Source of the DNA: an uncultured bacterium
GTDB lineage: Bacteria; Bacteroidota; Bacteroidia; CAILMK01
NCBI GenBank assembly: GCA_903835275.1
Contig: CAILMK010000193.1
Coordinates: 1-10,994 of the forward strand
DNA: 10,994 bases
Reading direction: 5' to 3'
This document shows, one piece after another, positions 1 through 6,981 of the stretch. Within the stretch, counting starts at the first letter, position 1; each line of letters opens with the position of its first letter. The notes beneath the pieces were generated by a model. The model saw only the letters and a list, made by a program, of their open reading frames with translations, was not told the origin of the DNA and did not search any database. The translations under genes were made by a program, and so were the position numbers.

Positions 1-1051
1 CAGAAGAATATTTGACCGCGTGGAAAGGCTGGCTGCCAACTGGCGGAGAATTGTAAAAGCGGAGGAGGATAATGCCATAATTTCAGAAGAATATTGTGGT
101 GAACTGATCGCGGCTGCCTATCCCGAACGCATTGCAAAGCGTACCGAACAAAACGGAAGATACCGTCTCGCCAATGGAAGGATGGCATCACTTCCACCGC
201 ATGATCCACTCTCAAAAAAGGAATGGCTTGCCATCGCCGCGATGGATGCCGGAACCAAAGAAGGAAAAATATTTCTTGCAGCACCGCTGGACCCATCCGA
301 CCTTGCACACCTGTCGCGCGAAAATATCCGCGTAGAATGGGACGACCGAAATGGAATTCTTATTTCCCAAAGGGAAAAGAAGATCGGCGATATTATTCTT
401 GAAAGCAAGGCAATACAGGATGTTCCGGAAGAAAAACGCGTGCAGGTAATTTGTACTGCAATGCACAAGGGAGAATTTGATAACCTCCCATGGAATGATG
501 AAATTTCCAACTGGCAAAACCGCTTAATTTCATTGAAAAAATGGAGGCCGGAAGATTCATGGCCCGATGTAAGCAGGGAAGGATTACTTGAAACAATTGA
601 AGAATGGCTGGCTCCTTTTCTTGCAACTATTCGAAAAAGGGATGATTTTAAAAAGCTTGAACTGAAAAGTATTTTAAACAATATTTTATCCTGGCAGGAG
701 CAGCAAAGAATGAATGAGCTGGTACCGGAGGAAATATCAGTGCCCAGCGGATCAAATATAAAATTGCAATATTTCAGTGACGGAAGTACGCCTGTTCTTG
801 CAGTGCGCCTGCAGGAAATGTTCGGGCTTACAGATACACCCGCCATCAATGAGGGGAGGACTGCAGTTTTACTGCATTTGCTCTCTCCGGGTTACAAGCC
901 TGTACAGGTTACGCAGGACTTACGCTCATTCTGGCAGAATACCTATCCGGATGTGCGCAAGGAGTTTCGTATGCGGTATCCGCGGCATTCCTGGCCTGAA
1001 GATCCATGGACTGCTGAGGCAGCAAGGGGGCCGAGGAGAAGGAATCAATAA
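1..1051 (+). CDS. hrpB: ATP-dependent helicase HrpB, C-terminal part (5' end outside window)
   Basis: This is the last ~349 residues of a DEAH-box-type helicase of the HrpB family, a predicted cytoplasmic RNA helicase of poorly known role. The frame is open to the left edge (codons from base 2 read RRIFDR before a GTG at 20), so the GTG is internal and the gene is cut by the window; full HrpB is about 800 residues. The helicase motifs would lie upstream. What is visible is the HrpB-specific C-terminal region. Counting from the GTG, it has a YPERIAKR...GRYRLANGR block (residues 34-54), KEWLAIAAMD (67-76), a segment around LSWQEQQRMNELVP (223-236), and the highly characteristic tail with VLAVRLQEMFG, LLSPGYKPVQVTQDLRSFW (287-305), NTYPDVRKE and RYPRHSWPEDP (319-329), ending in a basic GPRRRNQ. 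Base composition is near 50% G+C in the row at 901-960, higher than the genes to its right. No terminator hairpin follows. The family call is confident; the physiological role is not known. Confidence 0.93.
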   Translation, partial: RRIFDRVERLAANWRRIVKAEEDNAIISEEYCGELIAAAYPERIAKRTEQNGRYRLANGRMASLPPHDPLSKKEWLAIAAMDAGTKEGKIFLAAPLDPSDLAHLSRENIRVEWDDRNGILISQREKKIGDIILESKAIQDVPEEKRVQVICTAMHKGEFDNLPWNDEISNWQNRLISLKKWRPEDSWPDVSREGLLETIEEWLAPFLATIRKRDDFKKLELKSILNNILSWQEQQRMNELVPEEISVPSGSNIKLQYFSDGSTPVLAVRLQEMFGLTDTPAINEGRTAVLLHLLSPGYKPVQVTQDLRSFWQNTYPDVRKEFRMRYPRHSWPEDPWTAEAARGPRRRNQ

Positions 1052-1082
1052 ATGTGCTGATTAGATAATGTGCTGATGTGCA
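1051..1082. repeat. Short direct repeat of AATGTGCTGAT downstream of hrpB
   Basis: The 11-mer AATGTGCTGAT occurs perfectly at 1051-1061 and again at 1067-1077, with a partial third unit GATGTGCA at 1075-1082. The first copy begins on the last base of the hrpB stop codon. From memory, low-complexity intergenic runs built from words such as AATGTGCTGAT and AATTTG are common in Bacteroidota genomes, but this cannot be verified here. No function is assigned. Confidence 0.6.
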
Positions 1083-1123
1083 AATAAAAAAAACGTATAT
1101 TGCACTATCAAAAATTTCAAGAC

Positions 1124-2008
1124 ATGAATAAATCACGAAAAGCCATCAAACTATTTTTATTTCTTGGAATAGTATTAACTTCATTCAGCGTAAATGCCCA
1201 ATCTTACCACAAAATGCTTGCGGACAGTAATCGATGGAATGTGGGTAGGGATTGGGGAAATTGGTCAACTATAATTTATAAATCATGGGGCGACACTATG
1301 ATTGACTCTTTTCATTATAAATTTATTAATAAGAGACAAGATGTTTTTAGTCTGGGTAATCTTAAATTTATTAGGGAAGACACTGTGAAAAAGCAAATAT
1401 TATGCAGGGTAGATAAAAACTCAAAGGACATTGTCATCTATGATTTTTCATTGAAAGTGGGGGATACAATTAATGTCCCTTTTTCACAGGGTGGTTTTGT
1501 CCGATTTAAAGTTGAAAGTAGGACAAGCCTTGGCTCAGGTGATACTTTTAATTTAATTGTTGATTCAGCATCAACAAATATTTATCCGATAAATTTCACA
1601 TGGATAGAAGGTATTGGATGTACAAGTTCCTTTGTATACCCATTTGAAGGATATAATGTAGATGGTTATACATCTGACCTTCTATGTTCCTATAGAAATG
1701 GGATAAGAACCTATTCAAATCCAAATGGGCATCCCTGCATGTTCTTTCTAGGAGTGGAACAGTCAGAAAAAAACGAAGGCCAAATAAATATTTACCCAAA
1801 TCCTTCAAACGGTAAGTATTCCATCTCGTTTTCGGAAATATTTTCAGGAGATGTTCTAATTTATGATATGATTGGTAATTTGAAATACAGCGGAAAAGCA
1901 AGCAACTCAATCAAGCTCGATCTGGACCTCCCAGTACCTTCAGGAATATATTTGTTGAAATTAAATAACGGGAGAGACATTTACACTCAGAAACTAATAA
2001 AAAACTGA
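1124..2008 (+). CDS. Secreted hypothetical protein with T9SS type A C-terminal sorting domain
   Basis: A 294-residue exported protein of unknown function. The frame is open from a TTG at 1100, but the ATG at 1124 is preferred because it directly precedes a classic signal peptide (MNKSRK, then a hydrophobic core at residues 8-22, with likely cleavage near VNA-Q at 24-26). The middle (27-215) has no domain I can name. It contains WIEGIG at 160-165 and an LLCSYRNGIRTYSNP segment (187-200), a pattern I associate with Bacteroidota T9SS cargo proteins. The C terminus is a type A sorting domain: INIYPNPSNGKYSI (221-234), then LIYDMIGNLKYSG, then PSGIYLLKL (272-280), ending TQKLIKN. In the T9SS this domain directs passage through the outer membrane and is removed on export. 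A weak -7-like TATATTGC lies at 1096-1103. The gene is strikingly A+T-rich compared with hrpB (about 30% and 25% G+C in rows 1261-1320 and 1321-1380). Export is well supported; function is unknown. Confidence 0.88.
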   Translation: MNKSRKAIKLFLFLGIVLTSFSVNAQSYHKMLADSNRWNVGRDWGNWSTIIYKSWGDTMIDSFHYKFINKRQDVFSLGNLKFIREDTVKKQILCRVDKNSKDIVIYDFSLKVGDTINVPFSQGGFVRFKVESRTSLGSGDTFNLIVDSASTNIYPINFTWIEGIGCTSSFVYPFEGYNVDGYTSDLLCSYRNGIRTYSNPNGHPCMFFLGVEQSEKNEGQINIYPNPSNGKYSISFSEIFSGDVLIYDMIGNLKYSGKASNSIKLDLDLPVPSGIYLLKLNNGRDIYTQKLIKN

Positions 2009-2044
2009 GAATTCAATGATATGATTTCGCAACCAGTAATTTCG

Positions 2045-2052
2045 TAATTTTG
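2045..2052 (+). promoter_or_regulatory. Possible Bacteroidota -7 promoter element (TAATTTTG)
   Basis: TAATTTTG matches the Bacteroidota primary-sigma -7 consensus TAnnTTTG exactly and lies 20 bases upstream of the TTG start proposed for the membrane protein at 2073. No clean TTTG-type -33 element is seen about 19-21 bases further up, so the match could be chance in A+T-rich DNA. Confidence 0.4.
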
Positions 2053-2072
2053 AAATTCAAAGCATAACGTCC

Positions 2073-3083
2073 TTGTTAAAGATATTCCGTACCAACCAAC
2101 CTTATGTATATGTGCTGTTATTGCTCTATACTATTGTGTTGCATACAGGGTTTTTGGTTTTCAGTGTAAAAGCTTCCGCTCCGGTGGACTACTCTTTTGC
2201 AGGAATGTATTTTGCGGAATGGCTCGTCCGCCCGCACATTACTTTCTGGATGCAGGCGGTGGATATGATCATCCTTTTCGGAGAGGCATTGTTCTTTAAT
2301 TTCATTTTTACATCCAACCGTTTATTCAGCCGCAGCACACATATTCCGGCTTTTATTTTTATTACATTATCTGCCTGCTTCGGTGACTGGATGGTATTCA
2401 ATGTGGAGACGGTAGCGCGGCTTTTTCTGCTATTATCATTGTATAATCTCTTTGCCCTGTACGAACATGACTTATCCAGGGAAAACATTTTTTATACCTC
2501 GCTTTACCTGAGTATTGGCTGTTTATTTTATTTTCCTGTAATAGTATTTCTGCCAATAATATTGGGAGGCTTATTCATCCGTTCTTATTCCATCAGGGAT
2601 TTTATGTTGATCCTTATAGGGTTTTTATTTCCGTTTTATGTAATGGGAATTGGATTTTATTACAAGGATAAACTAACAGACTATCTCCTGCACCTGCAAA
2701 AAATATTCACACCTAAAACACTTCTTTTTGACTTATCCGTGGCGGAAATAAGCTTTCTTGCCTTTATCTTATTCCTTGCTGCATACGGGTATATTTTACT
2801 TAGGGGTGATTCTGAATATAATGTCATAAAAAAAGGCAGGCTGTTTAACCTGATCCTGATTTTTCTTTTGATTGTTATTGCCGCCGCTCCCTTTATCCTC
2901 AATCACCAGATGAGTTATTTACGTTTGCTTATCATACCGGTATCCGTATTTGCAGCACGTATTTTTGACAGGGAAAGCCTGAATTATTTCCAGATCGGAC
3001 TCTTTTGTTTGCTTATTGGAGGAATCATATTATTCCAAAGCGGTTATCTGGGACTGATATCCATTCCGGGCATGGAATTCTAA
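2073..3083 (+). CDS. Polytopic inner-membrane protein, DUF6427-like
   Basis: A 336-residue, very hydrophobic protein with about nine or ten likely membrane segments (roughly 12-32, 61-80, 92-108, 114-132, 141-163, 175-196, 223-242, 256-276, 283-297 and 305-322). The overall pattern resembles the Bacteroidota membrane family DUF6427, whose function is unknown: an N-terminal KIFRTNQP segment, a central RLFLLLSLYNLFALYEHD, then an IGCLFYFPVIVFLPI stretch and a long C-terminal run of helices. The family name is from pattern memory and is moderate in confidence. The start is not ATG: an in-frame TAA at 2064-2066 bars upstream starts, the next in-frame ATG would remove the first 44 residues including the first helix, and a TTG at 2073 gives the expected MLKIFRTNQP beginning. 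A -7-like TAATTTTG lies 20 bases upstream. It ends 10 bases before the convergent SDR-like gene, with no hairpin between. Confidence 0.82.
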   Translation: MLKIFRTNQPYVYVLLLLYTIVLHTGFLVFSVKASAPVDYSFAGMYFAEWLVRPHITFWMQAVDMIILFGEALFFNFIFTSNRLFSRSTHIPAFIFITLSACFGDWMVFNVETVARLFLLLSLYNLFALYEHDLSRENIFYTSLYLSIGCLFYFPVIVFLPIILGGLFIRSYSIRDFMLILIGFLFPFYVMGIGFYYKDKLTDYLLHLQKIFTPKTLLFDLSVAEISFLAFILFLAAYGYILLRGDSEYNVIKKGRLFNLILIFLLIVIAAAPFILNHQMSYLRLLIIPVSVFAARIFDRESLNYFQIGLFCLLIGGIILFQSGYLGLISIPGMEF

Positions 3084-3093
3084 GAGATTTGCT

Positions 3094-3885
3094 TTACAAA
3101 TTCGGTGTCCTTCCACCATCAACAGGAATGTTAATCCCATTGATGTACGCAGCCATCGGAGAGGCAAGAAATACAGCGGCAGATGCCACTTCCTGTGGCG
3201 TTGCAAATCTTCCCGCAGGAATTTCCGCAAGCATTTCCTTTTCTATTTCTTCTATGCTTCTGTGCGTTTTTTCCGATTTGTTTTTAATAATGGATTGAAG
3301 CCTTTGAGTATTGGTAGCTCCGGGCAAAACATTATTAACAGTAATACCAAATGCACCTAATTCATTGGCGAGTGTCTTGGACCAATTACCTACCGCTGCA
3401 CGGATGGTATTACTAACCCCGAGATTGGGCAATGGAACTTTTACAGAGGTGCTGATGATGTTTATGATCCTTCCATATCCGGCGCTCTTCATTCCCGGAA
3501 GTACCGCTTGCATAAGAATATGATTGCAGATAACGTGTTGTTGAAATGCGTTGGTAAAATCATCTGCTGCTGCTGTATTAGCAGGACCGGGAGTCGGTCC
3601 ACCGGTATTATTTACAAGAATGTGCACAGGACTTTTCAGGTGCGTCAGGAAATTTTCAACGGCAATTTTCAGTTCAGCCGGTTTTGAAAAATCAGCACTG
3701 ATATAATTGTGCTTTTGTCCCTTGTCTACATTAAGTTCCGCCAGGGTGGATTTAAGCCTGTCCTCGTTCCGCGCAAGCAAAATAATATTTGCCCCTGCTT
3801 CTGAAAGTGCAATGGCAGTGGCTTTTCCTATCCCCTGTGAGGCTCCGCCTACGAGGGCTATTTTTCCTGAAAGATCAATAATCAT
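3094..3885 (-). CDS. SDR family oxidoreductase-like protein (atypical active site)
   Basis: A 263-residue cytoplasmic Rossmann-fold protein of the short-chain dehydrogenase/reductase superfamily, normal in length for a classical SDR. Visible motifs are the glycine-rich cofactor loop GGASQGIG (residues 13-20), an acidic residue at D65 in SADF, NNTGG (92-96) in the place of NNAG, a serine-rich STS (145-147) where the catalytic Ser lies, and PVDGG near the C terminus (254-258). The canonical YxxxK is absent: in the aligned position the protein has SNTIR, with S158 for Tyr and R162 for Lys. This resembles the SDR subgroup sometimes annotated as 3-oxoacyl-ACP-reductase-like that lacks a standard catalytic tetrad, so a FabG name should not be assumed. 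Its ATG shares one base with the stop codon of the upstream propeller gene (TAATG), implying cotranscription and probable translational coupling. Substrate and even activity are unknown. Confidence 0.9.
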   Translation of the reverse strand: MIIDLSGKIALVGGASQGIGKATAIALSEAGANIILLARNEDRLKSTLAELNVDKGQKHNYISADFSKPAELKIAVENFLTHLKSPVHILVNNTGGPTPGPANTAAADDFTNAFQQHVICNHILMQAVLPGMKSAGYGRIINIISTSVKVPLPNLGVSNTIRAAVGNWSKTLANELGAFGITVNNVLPGATNTQRLQSIIKNKSEKTHRSIEEIEKEMLAEIPAGRFATPQEVASAAVFLASPMAAYINGINIPVDGGRTPNL

Positions 3886-6530
3886 TATTCGTGATTGATT
3901 AATATTTTTTTATAGGCAACAACATCATTATAGCTTAGTGAAATAGTATAAATCCCATTGGCAAGCCCGGGAAGGTTTATGTTTATTTCACCACTTGAAT
4001 TATTCGTTTTGTTACTTTGGTATACCAGTTTGCCAAGCATGTTATAAATGGCAATGGAAGGAGTATAATCCTTTATTGTCGGGAATGAAATATTGAAAAT
4101 ACCATCAGATGGATTTGGATATACACGGATATCACTTTCCACCTCTTTCATTTTTTCTATACCAATCAGTGTTCCTGTCAAATCACCTTGCCATATACCT
4201 CTTCCGTACGTTGCAATTCGTAATTTGCTAATGGAAGAAAGTACCTCAATTGAATTTACAATAACATTGGGCAATCCATCTGAGTAGCGCACCCAGTCTG
4301 TACTGCTGTCGTTTCTGTAGAATACTCCGATGTCAGTTCCTATATACATGCCATTCTCAACGGAATGTTCGAGACCAATACAATTGACAGGTACATTCGG
4401 TAAATTTCCGCTGATGCTTTTCCAGTGGTAGCCCTTGTCTGTGGACATATATACTTTTTCTCCGTTACTGAAACCACCTACTGTTAAATACACTTTTTCC
4501 GAGTCTATCCGGTCAACTTTTATATCGGTGATATAAACATTACTCCTCGGTAATCCTCCTTTTGAAATATTGGTCCAGCTATTACCCGCATCGGTTGTTA
4601 CAAAAACGCTGGCACCGTTTATTGCCTGGTCGCTTCGCCTTACTACATATATGTAATTGCTGGTAGATGGTGCCACGGCAATAAGCGCAATATTATTAGC
4701 ATCGGTATCATTCACTTTCAGGTGCGTCCAGGTGCTTGCACCATCGGTTGATTTATAAAGATCCCATGCGCCGTAATAGAGCGTTTTAAAATCTGTAGGA
4801 TCCAGTTCAATGGGAGCCACCCAGTTATTTTGCTGGAAAAGGGAAGGTTGCAAGCCTCTATATGGGTATGGCCCGGCATCCCAGGAAGTACCACCATTTA
4901 TGGATTTAGACAATTCGCCGTATTGATTGTTAGCATAAACAACATTCGGATTATCTTGCTTGACGGCGCACAACATACCATCTGCCCTTGTATAATGATC
5001 CCAGGAAAGAGTTGAATCATTCCCTCTGTTAATGCCGTTATCCTGTGCGCCTCCAAAGAATACTTTAGGGTTTGCATTTGAAGAAGATACTCCGTAAAAC
5101 TGCAATACATGTATATCGTTGCTGATGAGTTTCCATGTATAGCTTCCGGTACCGTTTCTTATTCCCATATATGCGCCCCCGTCGTTGCCGTCATAAACAG
5201 TATCATTGGATCCCGGCTTGAACTGGATATACCTGTGATCCGGATGGATATAAGAACTGCTGTTATAGTTATTTACGTTAGCGATATTGTAGTAATTGTT
5301 ACCTCCATCCACGCTTTCGTAAACACCAACACTTGCGCCGAGAATTAAATGTTTTGGATCTGTAGGGGAAACCCCGATACAGGATGCGTACTTGCCATAA
5401 AAACCGCTATTGTTTTGCGCAGGAGTATTCACTCCGGAATTCCAGGTCAAACCTTTATCATGCGATGTATATAGAGTGCCAAGGTAATATGTAACACCAA
5501 GTGCATAGATCAGGTTGGAGTCCGCAGGTGTAGTTGCCAGTAGGATTACTGAATATCCGCCATTGGTAAAGGCTGAACTGTTATTGGTCCAGGTTTTTCC
5601 TGAATCTATTGAATAATAAAACGAGGTTCCTGATGCGTAGACAATAGCAGGATTCGCAGGGTTAATTTTAATGTCAACTATGTAATCATTTAGGGTAGTT
5701 TTCCATGTAGTGCCACCATTATTACTCATCCAAAAACCATTATTAGCTGCTGCATAGATCATTGAGGAATTGGAAGGATTTACAGCAACCCTGAATACCT
5801 GGCGAGCCTGTGTAGTCGTCCAGTTTAGTCCGGTTGTCTTGAATGTTGCTCCGCCATCAGTGCTTTTCATTACTCCATTACTATAGGAACCGCCCCAGAA
5901 AATTCCATTATTATAAGCATAACCATATCCGTCACCGGTAGCCATGTAAAGTGTATCAGGATTATGAGGGTCAAGTGCTATATCTGCCACGCCGATATTG
6001 GGAATGGTATCTGTAAGATTTACCCATGATGATCCGCCATCGGTACTTTTCCAAAGGCCGCCATCAGGAGTTCCTGCCCACATTATACTCGGATTTTTTG
6101 GATTTGAAAGCAGGACATTGATTCTTCCAGTTCCACCACCAAGGTTAGGAGCTTTAAATGGCCCTGCATAAGTCCAGGTCGTAGTTTTCGACATCGCGGA
6201 ATTTGTAGGATGGCTTGCCTGGTATTGGTGCCATGCTTTTTGGGTGGCATCCGGATCGGGCTCTACACCGGTAGGGTACATTCTCGGCAGCATGAAATTG
6301 GACCAGCGAAGGAATAATTCGTCAGGGCCATCTTCGTCTTCGCCCTCGTCTCCATCTTTCAGTTTTTCAGCTCTTTGTTCTAAAAACTCTTTTTGCATTT
6401 TAAATAATGTAGCGGAATCCAATTTTGCTCCGGAGTTATTTTGTCCGTACGAATTCATGCTTAAAGCAAGTAGAAAAACAATCAGAAAACCAGGGAATAG
6501 CAGCAGTTTGAACTTTCGGCAATTGAACAT
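3885..6530 (-). CDS. Large secreted Asp-box (BNR/sortilin-like) beta-propeller protein with T9SS type A sorting domain
   Basis: An 881-residue exported protein. The frame is open up to 6650, but the ATG at 6530 is chosen because it opens a signal peptide (MFNCRKFK, hydrophobic 9-24, probable cleavage near SYG-Q at 27-30) and a promoter-like TATCTTTG lies just upstream of it. An acidic linker follows (58-71). Ten Asp-box motifs of the S-x-D-x-G-x-x-W type are visible, starting at residues 162, 223, 269, 307, 356, 406, 543, 594, 645 and 696 (for example STDGGSSW and SIDSGKTW). Most are preceded by a P-x-NP-x-x-hydrophobic-Y/W-A segment, typical of sialidase/VPS10-type propeller blades. ATYGRGIW (773-780) closes the propeller. 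The T9SS type A domain is at about 800-881 (IRVYPNPSDGIFNISF, then IYNMLGKLVY, then LANGIYTISL). Asp boxes are structural, so neither enzyme activity nor ligand can be inferred; surface binding or glycan-related roles are possible. It is cotranscribed with the SDR-like gene downstream. Confidence 0.92.
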   Translation of the reverse strand: MFNCRKFKLLLFPGFLIVFLLALSMNSYGQNNSGAKLDSATLFKMQKEFLEQRAEKLKDGDEGEDEDGPDELFLRWSNFMLPRMYPTGVEPDPDATQKAWHQYQASHPTNSAMSKTTTWTYAGPFKAPNLGGGTGRINVLLSNPKNPSIMWAGTPDGGLWKSTDGGSSWVNLTDTIPNIGVADIALDPHNPDTLYMATGDGYGYAYNNGIFWGGSYSNGVMKSTDGGATFKTTGLNWTTTQARQVFRVAVNPSNSSMIYAAANNGFWMSNNGGTTWKTTLNDYIVDIKINPANPAIVYASGTSFYYSIDSGKTWTNNSSAFTNGGYSVILLATTPADSNLIYALGVTYYLGTLYTSHDKGLTWNSGVNTPAQNNSGFYGKYASCIGVSPTDPKHLILGASVGVYESVDGGNNYYNIANVNNYNSSSYIHPDHRYIQFKPGSNDTVYDGNDGGAYMGIRNGTGSYTWKLISNDIHVLQFYGVSSSNANPKVFFGGAQDNGINRGNDSTLSWDHYTRADGMLCAVKQDNPNVVYANNQYGELSKSINGGTSWDAGPYPYRGLQPSLFQQNNWVAPIELDPTDFKTLYYGAWDLYKSTDGASTWTHLKVNDTDANNIALIAVAPSTSNYIYVVRRSDQAINGASVFVTTDAGNSWTNISKGGLPRSNVYITDIKVDRIDSEKVYLTVGGFSNGEKVYMSTDKGYHWKSISGNLPNVPVNCIGLEHSVENGMYIGTDIGVFYRNDSSTDWVRYSDGLPNVIVNSIEVLSSISKLRIATYGRGIWQGDLTGTLIGIEKMKEVESDIRVYPNPSDGIFNISFPTIKDYTPSIAIYNMLGKLVYQSNKTNNSSGEININLPGLANGIYTISLSYNDVVAYKKILINHE

Positions 6531-6556
6531 TTGTATGCGTTTAATATTAAGGAATG

Positions 6557-6564
6557 CAAAGATA
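6557..6564 (-). promoter_or_regulatory. Probable -7 promoter element (TATCTTTG) of the propeller gene
   Basis: Read on the minus strand, TATCTTTG fits the Bacteroidota -7 consensus TAnnTTTG exactly. It lies 26 bases upstream of the ATG at 6530, giving a plausible short A+T-rich leader. Its position inside the upstream extension of the open frame (to 6650) argues against any start above 6557. No clear -33 TTTG was found at the usual spacing. Confidence 0.55.
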
Positions 6565-6869
6565 CAAAAAGGAATGAGGCCAGTTTGTATCCATACACTA
6601 TACCATCTCTTGACATGGTAAAAAACAGGAAAATGTCCGTAAAGTTCCAATTATCAGATAAATAGGGGAAACTCCCTTTGAATTATGAAACATTTAATTC
6701 GTTTATTGAAGTATGAAGTTTTATTTGTTCACAACGGGTTCCCGGTAAAATGGGATCTGAATCGCGTAAGAATTTCATAAAATCGCCTCTAAAATTATTC
6801 TTTTTGAAGAGATATTTGAATCACTAATTGTTGAAACCTACTCACACACTTCAACACTTAATTTTTTGA

Positions 6870-6899
6870 ACAGCAGACACCCCGTCAGGTGTCTGCTGT
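6870..6899. other. Perfect inverted repeat (12-bp stem, 6-nt loop) in the divergent region
   Basis: The arms CAGCAGACACC (6871-6881) and GGTGTCTGCTG (6888-6898) are exact reverse complements, extended by an outer A-T pair (6870/6899), around the loop CCGTCA. The stem is G+C-rich in an A+T-rich setting. It lacks the T-run expected after a terminator on either strand: the plus side continues TCATTTAAAAT, and the minus side continues TCAAAAAATT. It lies 82 bases upstream of the ATG at 6982. It could be a regulatory or leader hairpin, a factor-independent terminator without a U-tract, or a dispersed palindromic repeat. Confidence 0.75.
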
Positions 6900-6981
6900 C
6901 ATTTAAAATATATTGCTTTCTTTTGCGGTAGGAAATTTGCATACAGGCAACTATTAGATCCTAACCATCGTCCTTAAGAAT

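Larger units (their letters stand above)
6531..6981. other. Divergent intergenic region, 451 bases
   Basis: This region separates the minus-strand propeller gene from the plus-strand small secreted protein. It holds the -7 motif at 6557-6564 and a perfect hairpin at 6870-6899, each listed separately. A 31-codon plus-strand open frame from ATG 6685 to TAA 6780 is present (MKHLIRLLKYEVLF...), but there is no family resemblance and it may be chance. A weak -7-like GAAATTTG at 6932-6939 could serve the gene at 6982. No tRNA cloverleaf or known riboswitch was recognised. Confidence 0.6.

Noticed and set aside
118..849. Long minus-strand open frame (243 codons) opposite hrpB
   Set aside because: It lies wholly within the hrpB coding region on the other strand, has a Ser/Cys-rich low-quality translation with no domain pattern, and hrpB is strongly recognisable.
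6531..6650. N-terminal extension of the propeller protein to 6650
   Set aside because: It would bury the signal peptide 40 residues inside the protein and place a TATCTTTG promoter element within the coding region.
6870..6899. Intrinsic terminator
   Set aside because: The stem is strong, but no T-tract follows on either strand and no gene ends nearby. It is kept as an unexplained hairpin.
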